Source of the DNA: DASQPR01 sp035713725 | Lineage (GTDB): Bacteria; Actinomycetota; Actinomycetes; Mycobacteriales; Micromonosporaceae | DNA length: 15,512 bases | Assembly: GCA_035713725.1 (NCBI GenBank) | Contig: DASTMZ010000036.1 | Location: 1-15,512 of the forward strand | Direction: 5' to 3' | Shown here: one piece after another, positions 6,886-13,700 of the stretch | Layout: every line of letters starts with the position of its first letter | Position numbering within the stretch: the first letter of the stretch is position 1 | Notes under the pieces: model-generated | Database searches by the model: none | Seen by the model: only the letters and a program-made list of their open reading frames with translations | What the model was told of the DNA's origin: nothing | Position numbers and translations under genes: made by a program

Positions 6886-7860
6886 TCAGGCGGCCAGCGT
6901 ACGAGCATCCGGCCGCGGGCGGATGGTCACCGTCTCACCGACGGCGAGACCGAGCGCGTCCGACTCGGCACGGGTCACCTGCGCCCACACTTCGTGGTCG
7001 CCGGCGCTCATCTCGACCCGTACCTCGAAGCCGAGACGCACCACCCGCGTGACGGTCGCGTGCTGACCGTCCGGCGCGGACGCCGGACCAAGTTCGATGT
7101 CGTGCGGCCGCACGAGCCGGCCGCCGACGCGCGTGACCGGGCCGAGGAATCCCATCACGAACGCGCTGGCCGGATGGTCGTAGATCTCGTGCGGCGCGCC
7201 AGCTTGTTCGACGCGGCCGCCGGCGAGCACCACGATGCGGTCCGCGACGTCCATCGCCTCCTCCTGGTCGTGCGTGACGAAGACGGTCGTCACATGCACC
7301 TCGTCGTGCAGGCGGCGCAGCCAGGCGCGCAGCTCGCGCCGCACCTGCGCGTCGAGCGCGCCGAACGGTTCGTCGAGGAGCAACACCTCGGGTTCGACGG
7401 CGAGCGCGCGGGCCAGCGCCATCCGCTGGCGCTGGCCACCGGACAGCTGCGCCGGGTAGCGGTCGGCAAGCTGCTCGATGTGTACGAGTTTCAACAGCTC
7501 GTCCACGCGACGGCGGATCTCCGCCTTCGGCCGCTTACGCACCTCCAGGCCGAACGCCACATTGCCGCGCACGGTCAGATGCTTGAACGCCGCATAGTGC
7601 TGGAACACGAAGCCGACGTTGCGGCGCTGCGGTGCGAGCCGCGTCGCGTCGATTCCCGCGATCGCGACGCTGCCTCGATCCGGCGTCTCAAGTCCCGCGA
7701 TCACGCGTAGCAACGTCGACTTGCCACCGCCGCTCGGGCCGAGCAGTGCGGTGAGCGAGCCGGAGGCGATCGTTACCGACACGTCATGCAGCACCGGCGT
7801 CGCGCCGAACGACTTGCTCACGCCGCGGACGTCGATCGCCGTCATGTCGGCTGACGTCAT
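6886..7860 (-). CDS. cysA: Sulfate/thiosulfate ABC transporter, ATP-binding protein CysA
   Basis: The 324-residue ATPase energises sulfate and thiosulfate import at the inner face of the membrane. All nucleotide-binding motifs are intact: Walker A GPSGGGKST (41-49), Q-loop Gln87 in VFQHYAAFKHLTV, signature LSGGQRQRMALARAL (from 139), Walker B LLLDEPFGALD (160-170) and switch His197 in VTHDQEEAMD. HYAAFKHLTV and IYDHPASAFVMGFLG are characteristic of CysA. A C-terminal beta-domain (about 240-320: RPHDIELGP, VTRVVRLGFEVRVEM) is of TOBE type. ATG 7860 overlaps the cysW stop as ATGA; a second ATG lies at codon 6. It is the last gene of the sbp-cysT-cysW-cysA operon. Confidence 0.95.
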   Translation of the reverse strand: MTSADMTAIDVRGVSKSFGATPVLHDVSVTIASGSLTALLGPSGGGKSTLLRVIAGLETPDRGSVAIAGIDATRLAPQRRNVGFVFQHYAAFKHLTVRGNVAFGLEVRKRPKAEIRRRVDELLKLVHIEQLADRYPAQLSGGQRQRMALARALAVEPEVLLLDEPFGALDAQVRRELRAWLRRLHDEVHVTTVFVTHDQEEAMDVADRIVVLAGGRVEQAGAPHEIYDHPASAFVMGFLGPVTRVGGRLVRPHDIELGPASAPDGQHATVTRVVRLGFEVRVEMSAGDHEVWAQVTRAESDALGLAVGETVTIRPRPDARTLAA

Positions 7861-8717
7861 CGTTGTTCCTCCCGACCCGACTGCATCTCGGTTAGCCGCT
7901 CCGCGTCCGCGCGACGCCCGCCCGGGCGAAGCAGCTTTGTGACCAGCAGTGCGACGATCGCGATGAGCGCGAGTACGGTTGCGGCGGCGTACGCTCCCGG
8001 CTGGTCGAAGTTGTTGTACTCCTGCTCGACATAGAGCGTGACGGTCTGCGTCTGGCCGACGATCCGGCCGGAGACGACCGCCACGGCGCCGTACTCACCG
8101 AGCGCGCGGGCCAGGCACAGCACAATGCCGTAGGCGAGCGCCCACCGGATGCTCGGCAGGGTGATCCGCCGAAACGTGGTCCATCGGCTCGCGCCTAGCG
8201 TGTGCGCCGCTTGTTCCTGTTCCTCACCGAACTCCTGCAGGACCGGCACGATGGCGCGGACGACGAGCGGCAGCGACACGAACACGGTGGCTGCCACCAT
8301 GCCCGGCGTCGCGAAGATGATCTGTACGCCGTGCCGTTCGATCCAGCCGCCGGCCGGCGCATGCGAGCCGTACACGAGGATCAAAGCGAGGCCGACGACC
8401 ACCGGCGAGACAGCGAGCGGCAGATCGATGACGGCCGACAGCAGGCGCTTGCCCCAGAAGCGGCCGCGCACGAGCAACAGCGCGACCGTGATGCCGAACA
8501 CGGTGTTCAGGACGACTGCGCACACCGCGACGACGACCGTCAGCCGAAGCGCGTGCACGAAGTCGTCGGACGTGAGCGCGTCGATCACCGGTTGCAGACC
8601 GCCCGCGAACGTACGCCAACCGATCAGGCCGACCGGAATCACCAGCAGCACCGCGAGATACGCGACCGTCACGATTCGCATCGCCCACTTCGCGGCGGTG
8701 CTACGAGCTTCACTCAC
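7857..8717 (-). CDS. cysW: Sulfate ABC transporter permease CysW
   Basis: This 286-residue integral membrane protein forms half of the sulfate channel together with CysT. About six membrane helices can be seen, the first at 13-35 (VTVAYLAVLLVIPVGLIGW). The EAA motif that docks on CysA reads EQAAHTLGASRWTTFRRITLP (about 178-198). Landmarks LPLAVSPVVVGLALILVYG and ARALGEYGAVAVVSG are typical of CysW. The start is GTG 8717, whose GTGAGTGA overlaps the cysT stop by 8 bases; no separate ribosome site is seen, so translation should depend on cysT. A charged C-terminal tail (GGRRADAERLTEMQSGREEQ) extends into the cytoplasm. Confidence 0.94.
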   Translation of the reverse strand: MSEARSTAAKWAMRIVTVAYLAVLLVIPVGLIGWRTFAGGLQPVIDALTSDDFVHALRLTVVVAVCAVVLNTVFGITVALLLVRGRFWGKRLLSAVIDLPLAVSPVVVGLALILVYGSHAPAGGWIERHGVQIIFATPGMVAATVFVSLPLVVRAIVPVLQEFGEEQEQAAHTLGASRWTTFRRITLPSIRWALAYGIVLCLARALGEYGAVAVVSGRIVGQTQTVTLYVEQEYNNFDQPGAYAAATVLALIAIVALLVTKLLRPGGRRADAERLTEMQSGREEQR

Positions 8718-9588
8718 GGCGCGCCGTCCGTCGCTGCAGAATGTCCAGCGCGACCAGCACGAGCAGCGCGATCGCGAGCAGCACGGTCGAGATCGCGGCC
8801 GCGCTCGCGTTGTCGTCGTTCTGGATGCGACCGAAGATGACGACTGCCGCCACCTGTGTCTTGCCGGGCAGGTTGCCGGAGATCAGTGACGTCGAGCCGT
8901 ATTCCGCGATGGCCCGCGTGAACGCTAAGCCGGCGCCGGACAACATGGCCGGCGCGAGGTTCGCCAACACAATGCGCCGGAACGTGGTCCAGGGGCTCGC
9001 GCCGAGCGAGTACGCGGCCTGTTCCATGTCCCGGTCCAGCTCGAGCAGCACCGGCTGCACGGTCCGTACGACGAAGGGCAGCGTCACGAAGAGCAGCGCG
9101 AGGATGACCGCGGTACGCGTGAACGCGACATCGATGTGCAGCGGGCTGGTGGTGCCGTACAACGCCAGTAGCACCAGGCCGGCCACGATCGTCGGCAGCG
9201 CGAAGGGTAGATCTATCAACAGGTCCACAACGGCCATGCCGGGAAACCGGTCGCGGACGAGCACCCAGGCGATGACCGTACCCATGAAGAGATTGACCAC
9301 CGCGACCAGCAACGCGCCGACGACGGTGAGCTTGAGCGCGGCCCAAGCGTCCGGTGTTGTGACCGCTGTCCAGAAGTCATGCGGTCCCTGCCGCGTGCCG
9401 TCGAACACCACGGCGCCGAGCGGGATCGTGACGATGAGGCTGAGGTAGAGCACCGCGGTGCCGAGACTGAGCGCCGCCCCGACCCGCGGTCGCGATGCGC
9501 CCGACCCGCCGCCGCGGCGGGGTGACCGGCGCGGCAGCGGCGTCGTCGCCGGCTGTTCACGTACTCGGGTGGAATCGGTGGAGATCAT
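8710..9588 (-). CDS. cysT: Sulfate ABC transporter permease CysT (CysU)
   Basis: This 292-residue partner permease of CysW has six predicted membrane helices after a 35-residue Arg/Pro/Gly-rich cytoplasmic leader. Family landmarks are DLLIDLPFALPTIVAGLVLL, the EAA loop EQAAYSLGASPWTTFRRIVL, and FTRAIAEYGSTSLISGNLPGKTQVA, close to CysT of other bacteria. ATG 9588 overlaps the sbp stop by four bases (ATGA). The frame is open far upstream of this ATG, but that part is a shadow of sbp. The unusually basic leader (PRRSPRRGGG) would interact with the inner membrane surface; it is not conserved in the family as I know it. Confidence 0.94.
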   Translation of the reverse strand: MISTDSTRVREQPATTPLPRRSPRRGGGSGASRPRVGAALSLGTAVLYLSLIVTIPLGAVVFDGTRQGPHDFWTAVTTPDAWAALKLTVVGALLVAVVNLFMGTVIAWVLVRDRFPGMAVVDLLIDLPFALPTIVAGLVLLALYGTTSPLHIDVAFTRTAVILALLFVTLPFVVRTVQPVLLELDRDMEQAAYSLGASPWTTFRRIVLANLAPAMLSGAGLAFTRAIAEYGSTSLISGNLPGKTQVAAVVIFGRIQNDDNASAAAISTVLLAIALLVLVALDILQRRTARRE

Positions 9589-10601
9589 CCGGTGGAGACG
9601 CCGAGGTGCTGTTCGATCCCGGTCACGATGCCGGTCTTCGCGTCGAAGAAGTCCTTCGTCACGGCGGTCCAGCCGCCGAGATCGGCGATGGTGAACAGGT
9701 TCGCCGGAGTCGGGAACGTCCGACCGCCGGTGTCCGTGCCCGCCACGATCGGCCGGTACCCGTTGGCCGCGTAGATCTGTTGTGCGGTCGGCGTGTAGAG
9801 GAAGTCGAGGAATGCCTTGGCCTGCACCGGATGCGCGCTGTTCGTGGTGACCGCGACCGGATTCTCGATCAGAATCGTCGAGTCGGGCACCGTGTAGTCG
9901 AGCGGCTGGCCGTTCTGTTGCGCGAAGATGGCGTCGTTCTCGTACGCGATCATCGCGTCGCCCTTGCCGCTGACGAACGTCTGCAACGACGCGCGAGCAC
10001 TCGTGTCCTGTACGGCGATCGCGGCGAACAGCTTGTTCAAATACGCGATGCCGGCTGCCTTGTCGGCGCCCTTGTTGGATTGCGCGCCGTAGGCCGCCAT
10101 CGTGTTCCAACGCGCGCCACCCGAGCTGATCGGATTCGGCGAGATGACCGAGACCCCCGGCCCGACAAGGTCGTCCCAGGTGCTGATGTGCTTCGGGTTG
10201 CCCTTGCGCGTCGCGATCACGACCACAGAGTCGGTGACCATTCCCTTGTACTGATTCGCGTTCCAGTCCGGCGCGACGAGCTTCGCGGTGACCAGCCGGT
10301 CGATGTCCGGTGCGAGCGAGAACGCGACGATGTCCGCCTTCTGGCCGGCGGCGACCGCACGACTCTGGTCGCCGGATGCGCCGTACGACTGGGTGAACCG
10401 GACGTTCTTGCCGGCCGGTGTCGCCTGGAACGCCTTGATGATTTTCGCGTAGGCGGCCTGCGGCGTCGAATACGCCACCAGCGACAGCGTCACGGTGTTC
10501 GCCGACCCACCACCGGTGCAGGCGGTCAGCGCGCCGGCCGCGACGAGTGCCACGACTGCGAGAAAGGCCCTGGCGCGGGCCCTAGCGCGTACGGTTCTCA
10601 T
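9585..10601 (-). CDS. sbp: Sulfate-binding lipoprotein of the ABC transporter
   Basis: This is a 338-residue extracytoplasmic receptor that delivers sulfate or thiosulfate to CysTWA. A signal peptide with a lipobox (LTAC, Cys28) anchors it to the membrane. Conserved sites of the Sbp/CysP family are VAYSTPQAAYAKIIKAF, TQSYGASGDQSRAV (oxyanion loop), DIVAFSLAPDIDRL, NPISSGGARWN and TAQQIYAANGYRPI. Sulfate and thiosulfate preference cannot be separated here. ATG 10601 is preceded by AGGGA at about 10 bases and GGGGG directly before it. It is the first gene of the operon, with a readable sigma-70 promoter and an inverted repeat at its start point, and lies 107 bp after an Rrf2 regulator gene. Confidence 0.95.
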   Translation of the reverse strand: MRTVRARARARAFLAVVALVAAGALTACTGGGSANTVTLSLVAYSTPQAAYAKIIKAFQATPAGKNVRFTQSYGASGDQSRAVAAGQKADIVAFSLAPDIDRLVTAKLVAPDWNANQYKGMVTDSVVVIATRKGNPKHISTWDDLVGPGVSVISPNPISSGGARWNTMAAYGAQSNKGADKAAGIAYLNKLFAAIAVQDTSARASLQTFVSGKGDAMIAYENDAIFAQQNGQPLDYTVPDSTILIENPVAVTTNSAHPVQAKAFLDFLYTPTAQQIYAANGYRPIVAGTDTGGRTFPTPANLFTIADLGGWTAVTKDFFDAKTGIVTGIEQHLGVSTG

Positions 10602-10636
10602 CCCCCGGTGGATCCCTTCGGTGTGCGTTGCTGCAG

Positions 10637-10668
10637 TTCCCTAGTTTGTCGACTGACTTAATAGGGAA
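10637..10668. promoter_or_regulatory. Inverted repeat over the sbp start site, candidate Rrf2 operator
   Basis: TTCCCTA (10637-10643) and TAGGGAA (10662-10668) form perfect 7-base arms around 18 bases. One arm overlaps the -10 box and the other lies about 20 bases downstream of the predicted start. Inside is a second imperfect palindrome, AGT-TT-GTCGAC-TG-ACT (10643-10658), off-centre by two bases. A protein bound here would block transcription. The Rrf2 gene immediately upstream is the likely source; binding is inferred. Confidence 0.5.
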
Positions 10669-10695
10669 TCTACGCGGGCACCGGAGACCCGTCAA
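10667..10695 (-). promoter_or_regulatory. Promoter of the sulfate uptake operon
   Basis: On the minus strand TTGACG (10695-10690) and TAGATT (10672-10667) are separated by exactly 17 bases, a near-consensus housekeeping promoter. The predicted start is near 10660, giving an untranslated leader of about 60 bases, too short for the known sulfur riboswitches. The -35 box begins 14 bases past the Rrf2 gene stop, so the operon can be read independently of that gene. Confidence 0.7.
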
Positions 10696-10708
10696 CTACG
10701 ATGGGACG

Positions 10709-11179
10709 CTACGTCCACGCCTCGGGATCGGCGACCAGTTCCCGTACCCGCGCCGGCAGGTCGGCGCCGGCCACGTCGGCGAACGTCACGAGTTCCAGAA
10801 TCTCGCGTTCGCTGGCCCGCAGCGCGATCCACACCTCCTGCAACGGCTTCGCGACGCCCTGGTAGCCGAGATCCTCGGGACGCGTGTTGCGGATGTAGGC
10901 GAGCGGACCGTCGATGACCCGGATCACGTCGGCAAGGGAGATCTCGTTCGCCGGTCGCGTCAGCCAATAACCGCCGTCCGGGCCACGTTGCGACCCGACG
11001 ATCCCGCCACGGCGCAGCTGCACGAGAATGCTCTCCAGAAACTTCGCCGGGATCTGCTGTGCGGTCGCGAGACGTTCGGCGGTCACCGGCGACGGAGTGT
11101 CGTCGCCCGCGTCCAACTGCGCGGCGGCGAGCTCGGTCGTTGCTCGCAGCGCATAATCCACCCGGGCCGACAGTCGCAT
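10709..11179 (-). CDS. Rrf2-family transcriptional regulator, CymR-like (no cysteines)
   Basis: The 156-residue Rrf2 winged-helix regulator starts MRLSARVDYALRATTELA, the standard family opening. It contains the recognition segment IPAKFLESILVQLRRGGIVGSQRGPDGGYWL (about 43-73) and a long dimerisation helix near ISLADVIRVIDG. The Fe-S members (IscR, NsrR, RsrR) use cysteines or other ligands in the 90-110 region. This protein has no cysteine at all, so a classical cluster is excluded and a CymR-like sulfur-status regulator is favoured. Its place directly before the sulfate operon supports that. ATG 11179 lies 6 bases after a CATAAT box with no Shine-Dalgarno, so the mRNA is probably leaderless. 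The long open frame upstream is a shadow of tesB and is not part of this protein. Confidence 0.9.
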   Translation of the reverse strand: MRLSARVDYALRATTELAAAQLDAGDDTPSPVTAERLATAQQIPAKFLESILVQLRRGGIVGSQRGPDGGYWLTRPANEISLADVIRVIDGPLAYIRNTRPEDLGYQGVAKPLQEVWIALRASEREILELVTFADVAGADLPARVRELVADPEAWT

Positions 11180-11185
11180 GCCTTG

Positions 11186-11191
11186 ATTATG
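11186..11191 (-). promoter_or_regulatory. -10 box for a leaderless Rrf2 transcript
   Basis: CATAAT on the minus strand ends 6 bases before ATG 11179, so transcription would start at or next to the A of the start codon. No recognisable -35 box lies at 17 bases. Leaderless mRNAs are common in actinomycetes; this one is inferred. Confidence 0.4.
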
Positions 11192-11247
11192 TCCGCGCCC
11201 GCGCGGTGCGCGACGGTGCCCGTCCTGCATAGGCAGCGGGCGTGGCG

Positions 11248-12126
11248 TCAGCCGCCGATGCTGCGCAGCAGCCCCTCCTGGACGGCGCTCGCGATCAACC
11301 GCCCATCCTCGGTGAACATCCGCCCGGTGGCGAGCCCTCGGGCATCCGACGCGGACGGGCTGACACAGTCGTAGAGGAACCACTCGTCGGACCGGAACGG
11401 GCGATGGAACCACAGCGCGTGGTCGAGGCTCGCGCCGACATACCCGCCCGGTCCCCACACCTCGCCGTGCGTGGAGAGTACGGCGTCGAGCAGCGTCATG
11501 TCCGACGCGAACGTGAGCGCACACGCGTGCACCAGCGGGTCGTCCGGTAGCTTGCCGTCGATGCGCATCCAGACGCGCTGGCGGTCGTCGGCCGGCCGGT
11601 CGCCGGGGCGCACCCACCCCGGCTCTCCGACGTAGCGGACGTCGATCGGCCGCGGGACCACTGACCAGATGCCCAGCCGTTCCGGGAACCGCGCGAGCCG
11701 CTCGGCCATGGTCGGCAGATCCGTCGGCGGCGGCACTTCGGTCGGCGACGGCACTTGGTGGTCGAGCCCCTTCTCCGGACGGTGGAACGACGCCGACATG
11801 AAAAAGATCGGCCGGTCGTGTTGCAGCGCAACGGATCGGCGGACCGAGAACGAGCGGCCGTCGCGGATGTTCTCGACGCGGTAGATGATCGGCTCGGCCG
11901 GGTCTCCGGCACGTACGAAATAGCCGTGCAGCGAGTGCACCGTACGGGCCGGGTCGACAGTGCGACCGGCGGCCACCAACGCCTGGCCGGCAACCTGCCC
12001 GCCGAAGACGCGCTGCGGACCGACCGGCGGGCTGATCCCGCGAAACGACGTGTCGTCGAGCCGCTCGAGGTCGAGCACCTCGAGCAGCAGGTCGACGGCG
12101 GCCTGTCCGGTGAGAATCGCGGTCAT
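11248..12126 (-). CDS. tesB: Acyl-CoA thioesterase II (TesB)
   Basis: The enzyme hydrolyses medium- and long-chain acyl-CoA to free acid and CoA in the cytosol. It has 292 residues with a double hotdog fold. The first half shows RVFGGQVAGQAL, TVHSLHGYFVRAGD and VENIRDGRSFSVRRSVA. The second half shows LTFASDMTLLDAVL, ASLDHALWFHRPF and SPSASDARGL. The triad known from E. coli TesB (Asp, Thr, Gln) maps to Asp209, Ser233 and Gln283 (VQEGLLR); Ser in place of Thr is a conservative change. ATG 12126 follows AGGAT at 9 bases. It lies 57 bp after pyk on the same strand, with a hairpin in the gap that ends in the ribosome site, and 68 bp before the Rrf2 gene. Its role may be to limit acyl-CoA build-up. 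Confidence 0.93.
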   Translation of the reverse strand: MTAILTGQAAVDLLLEVLDLERLDDTSFRGISPPVGPQRVFGGQVAGQALVAAGRTVDPARTVHSLHGYFVRAGDPAEPIIYRVENIRDGRSFSVRRSVALQHDRPIFFMSASFHRPEKGLDHQVPSPTEVPPPTDLPTMAERLARFPERLGIWSVVPRPIDVRYVGEPGWVRPGDRPADDRQRVWMRIDGKLPDDPLVHACALTFASDMTLLDAVLSTHGEVWGPGGYVGASLDHALWFHRPFRSDEWFLYDCVSPSASDARGLATGRMFTEDGRLIASAVQEGLLRSIGG

Positions 12127-12138
12127 CGGTGCACGATC

Positions 12139-12161
12139 CTAGCGGCGCGGAGCCGCGCTAG
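12139..12161 (-). other. Hairpin in the pyk-tesB gap
   Basis: CTAGCG and CGCTAG (12139-12144, 12156-12161) pair as 6-bp arms around a GC-rich interior that also contains GCGCG/CGCGC. On the minus strand the 3' arm runs into the AGGA ribosome site of tesB, so folding could both weaken read-through from pyk and cover the site. No T-run follows. Function is inferred. Confidence 0.35.
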
Positions 12162-12183
12162 CCCTGCCGCGCGGTCTGCGCGC

Positions 12184-13614
12184 TCACGAGTGGTCGGCAA
12201 GCGAGCCGACCTGGTGCACCCGGAGCGTGTTCGTCGAACCCGGCGTGTTGGCCGGCGTACCCGCGACGATCACCACGTAGTCGCCGATCTCGGCGGTTCC
12301 GATGGAGAGCAGCGCGTCGTCGACACCGCGGAACATGTCGTCCGTGTGCCGCACCGAGGCCACCTCGACGGTCTGTACGCCCCACGACAGCGCGAGCTGG
12401 CTGCGTACCTTGAGATCCGGCGTACACGCGATCAGCGGCAGGTCGGAGTGCAGCCGGGACAGCCGTCGCACGGTGTCGCCGGTCTGCGTGAACGCGACGA
12501 GCGCCTTGGCGCCGATCGCGTCCGCGATCCCCCGCGCCGCGATGGTCACCGCACCGGTGCGGGTGCGGGGCGCGTGTTGCAGGCTCGGCACATCGAGGTG
12601 GCCACTCTCGGTCGTCTCGATGATCCGCGCCATCGTGGCGACCGTGAGGATCGGATATTTGCCGACGCTCGTCTCGCCGGACAACATCAGCGCGTCGGCG
12701 CCGTCGAGCACGGCGTTTGCGACGTCGGACGCCTCGGCGCGAGTCGGGCGCGAACTGTCGATCATCGAGTCGAGCATCTGGGTCGCCACGATCACCGGCT
12801 TCGCGTTTTCGCGGCACAGCTGGACGCATCGCTTCTGTACCAACGGCACCTGATCGAGCGGCATCTCGACGCCTAGGTCGCCGCGCGCCACCATGGTGCC
12901 GTCGAACGCGGCGACGATCTGCTCCAGCGCATCGACCGCCTCCGGCTTCTCGATCTTCGCGAGCACCGGGACGCGGACGCCCTCCTCCGCCATGATCTGG
13001 TGGACGCCCTTGATGTCCTCCGGCGACCGGACGAACGACAGCGCGACCAGGTCCACGCCGAGGCGCAACGCGAACCGAAGATCCTCGGCATCCTTGTCGG
13101 ACAACGCCGGCACCGACATGGCGACGTTCGGCAGCGACACACCCTTGTTGTTGCTGACCGGGCCGCCCTCGATGACGAGGCAGGTGACGTCGTTGCCGGT
13201 GATGCTCGTGACCTCGACCGCGACCCGCCCGTCGTCGATGAGGAGCCGGTCGCCGGGGCGTACCTCGCGGGGCAGCTTGCCGTACGTACACGAGACGCGG
13301 GACTCGCTACCGACGATGTCATCGCTCGTGATCACGACGGTGTCGCCGGCGCGCCATTCGTAGGGACCGTTCGCGAAGCGGCCCAGCCGGATCTTCGGGC
13401 CCTGCAGGTCAGCCAGCACCGCCACGGCGCGACCGGTCGACGCCGCGGCATCCCGTACGAGCGCATAGACCTGCTCGTGATCGCGATGCGAGCCGTGGCT
13501 GAAGTTCATCCGGGCCACGTCCATGCCGGCGTCCACCAGGCCACGTACGCGTTCCGGGCTGGCCACCGCGGGACCGAGCGTACACACGATCTTGGCGCGT
13601 CGGCTCACGATCAT
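12184..13614 (-). CDS. pyk: Pyruvate kinase
   Basis: The enzyme catalyses the last step of glycolysis: phosphoenolpyruvate plus ADP to pyruvate plus ATP. It has 476 residues, normal for bacterial type enzymes. The N-terminal barrel carries KIVCTLGPA, ARMNFSHGSH (Arg35, Asn37, Ser39), LADLQGPKIR, catalytic LAKIEKPEA (Lys220, Glu222) and GTMVARGDLGVEMPL (Asp246). The B domain lies at about 74-168. The block DSSRPTRAEASDVANAVLDG precedes LMLSGETSVGKYP. The C-terminal regulatory domain (from about 345) is complete (ALVAFTQTGDTVRRLSR). ATG 13614 has AAGGAGA nine bases upstream and begins the conserved IVSRRAKIVCTLGP; the longer open frame is not needed. It lies 86 bp after gltD on the same strand. 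No feature shows which effector controls it. Confidence 0.96.
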   Translation of the reverse strand: MIVSRRAKIVCTLGPAVASPERVRGLVDAGMDVARMNFSHGSHRDHEQVYALVRDAAASTGRAVAVLADLQGPKIRLGRFANGPYEWRAGDTVVITSDDIVGSESRVSCTYGKLPREVRPGDRLLIDDGRVAVEVTSITGNDVTCLVIEGGPVSNNKGVSLPNVAMSVPALSDKDAEDLRFALRLGVDLVALSFVRSPEDIKGVHQIMAEEGVRVPVLAKIEKPEAVDALEQIVAAFDGTMVARGDLGVEMPLDQVPLVQKRCVQLCRENAKPVIVATQMLDSMIDSSRPTRAEASDVANAVLDGADALMLSGETSVGKYPILTVATMARIIETTESGHLDVPSLQHAPRTRTGAVTIAARGIADAIGAKALVAFTQTGDTVRRLSRLHSDLPLIACTPDLKVRSQLALSWGVQTVEVASVRHTDDMFRGVDDALLSIGTAEIGDYVVIVAGTPANTPGSTNTLRVHQVGSLADHS

Positions 13615-13700
13615 CAGGCTAGTCTCCTTCGAGCGGGCAGCGGCTGTCTGGCCTGCGGCGCCGGTGCGAAATACGGGTGAACGACGGGCACGCGCGACGC

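Noticed and set aside
5431..7710. A 759-codon open frame on the plus strand
   Set aside because: It runs antisense to the capA-like gene and cysA, both with intact family motifs. The protein is Arg-rich and without recognisable domains, typical of shadow frames in GC-rich DNA.
9589..10110. N-terminal extension of the cysT frame
   Set aside because: It is a shadow of sbp. The ATGA overlap at 9588-9585 marks the true start.
10602..10660. Sulfur riboswitch in the sbp leader
   Set aside because: The predicted leader is about 60 bases and shows no SAM-riboswitch-like stems.
11180..11617. N-terminal extension of the Rrf2 frame
   Set aside because: It overlaps tesB; the conserved Rrf2 start MRLSARVDYALR lies at 11179.
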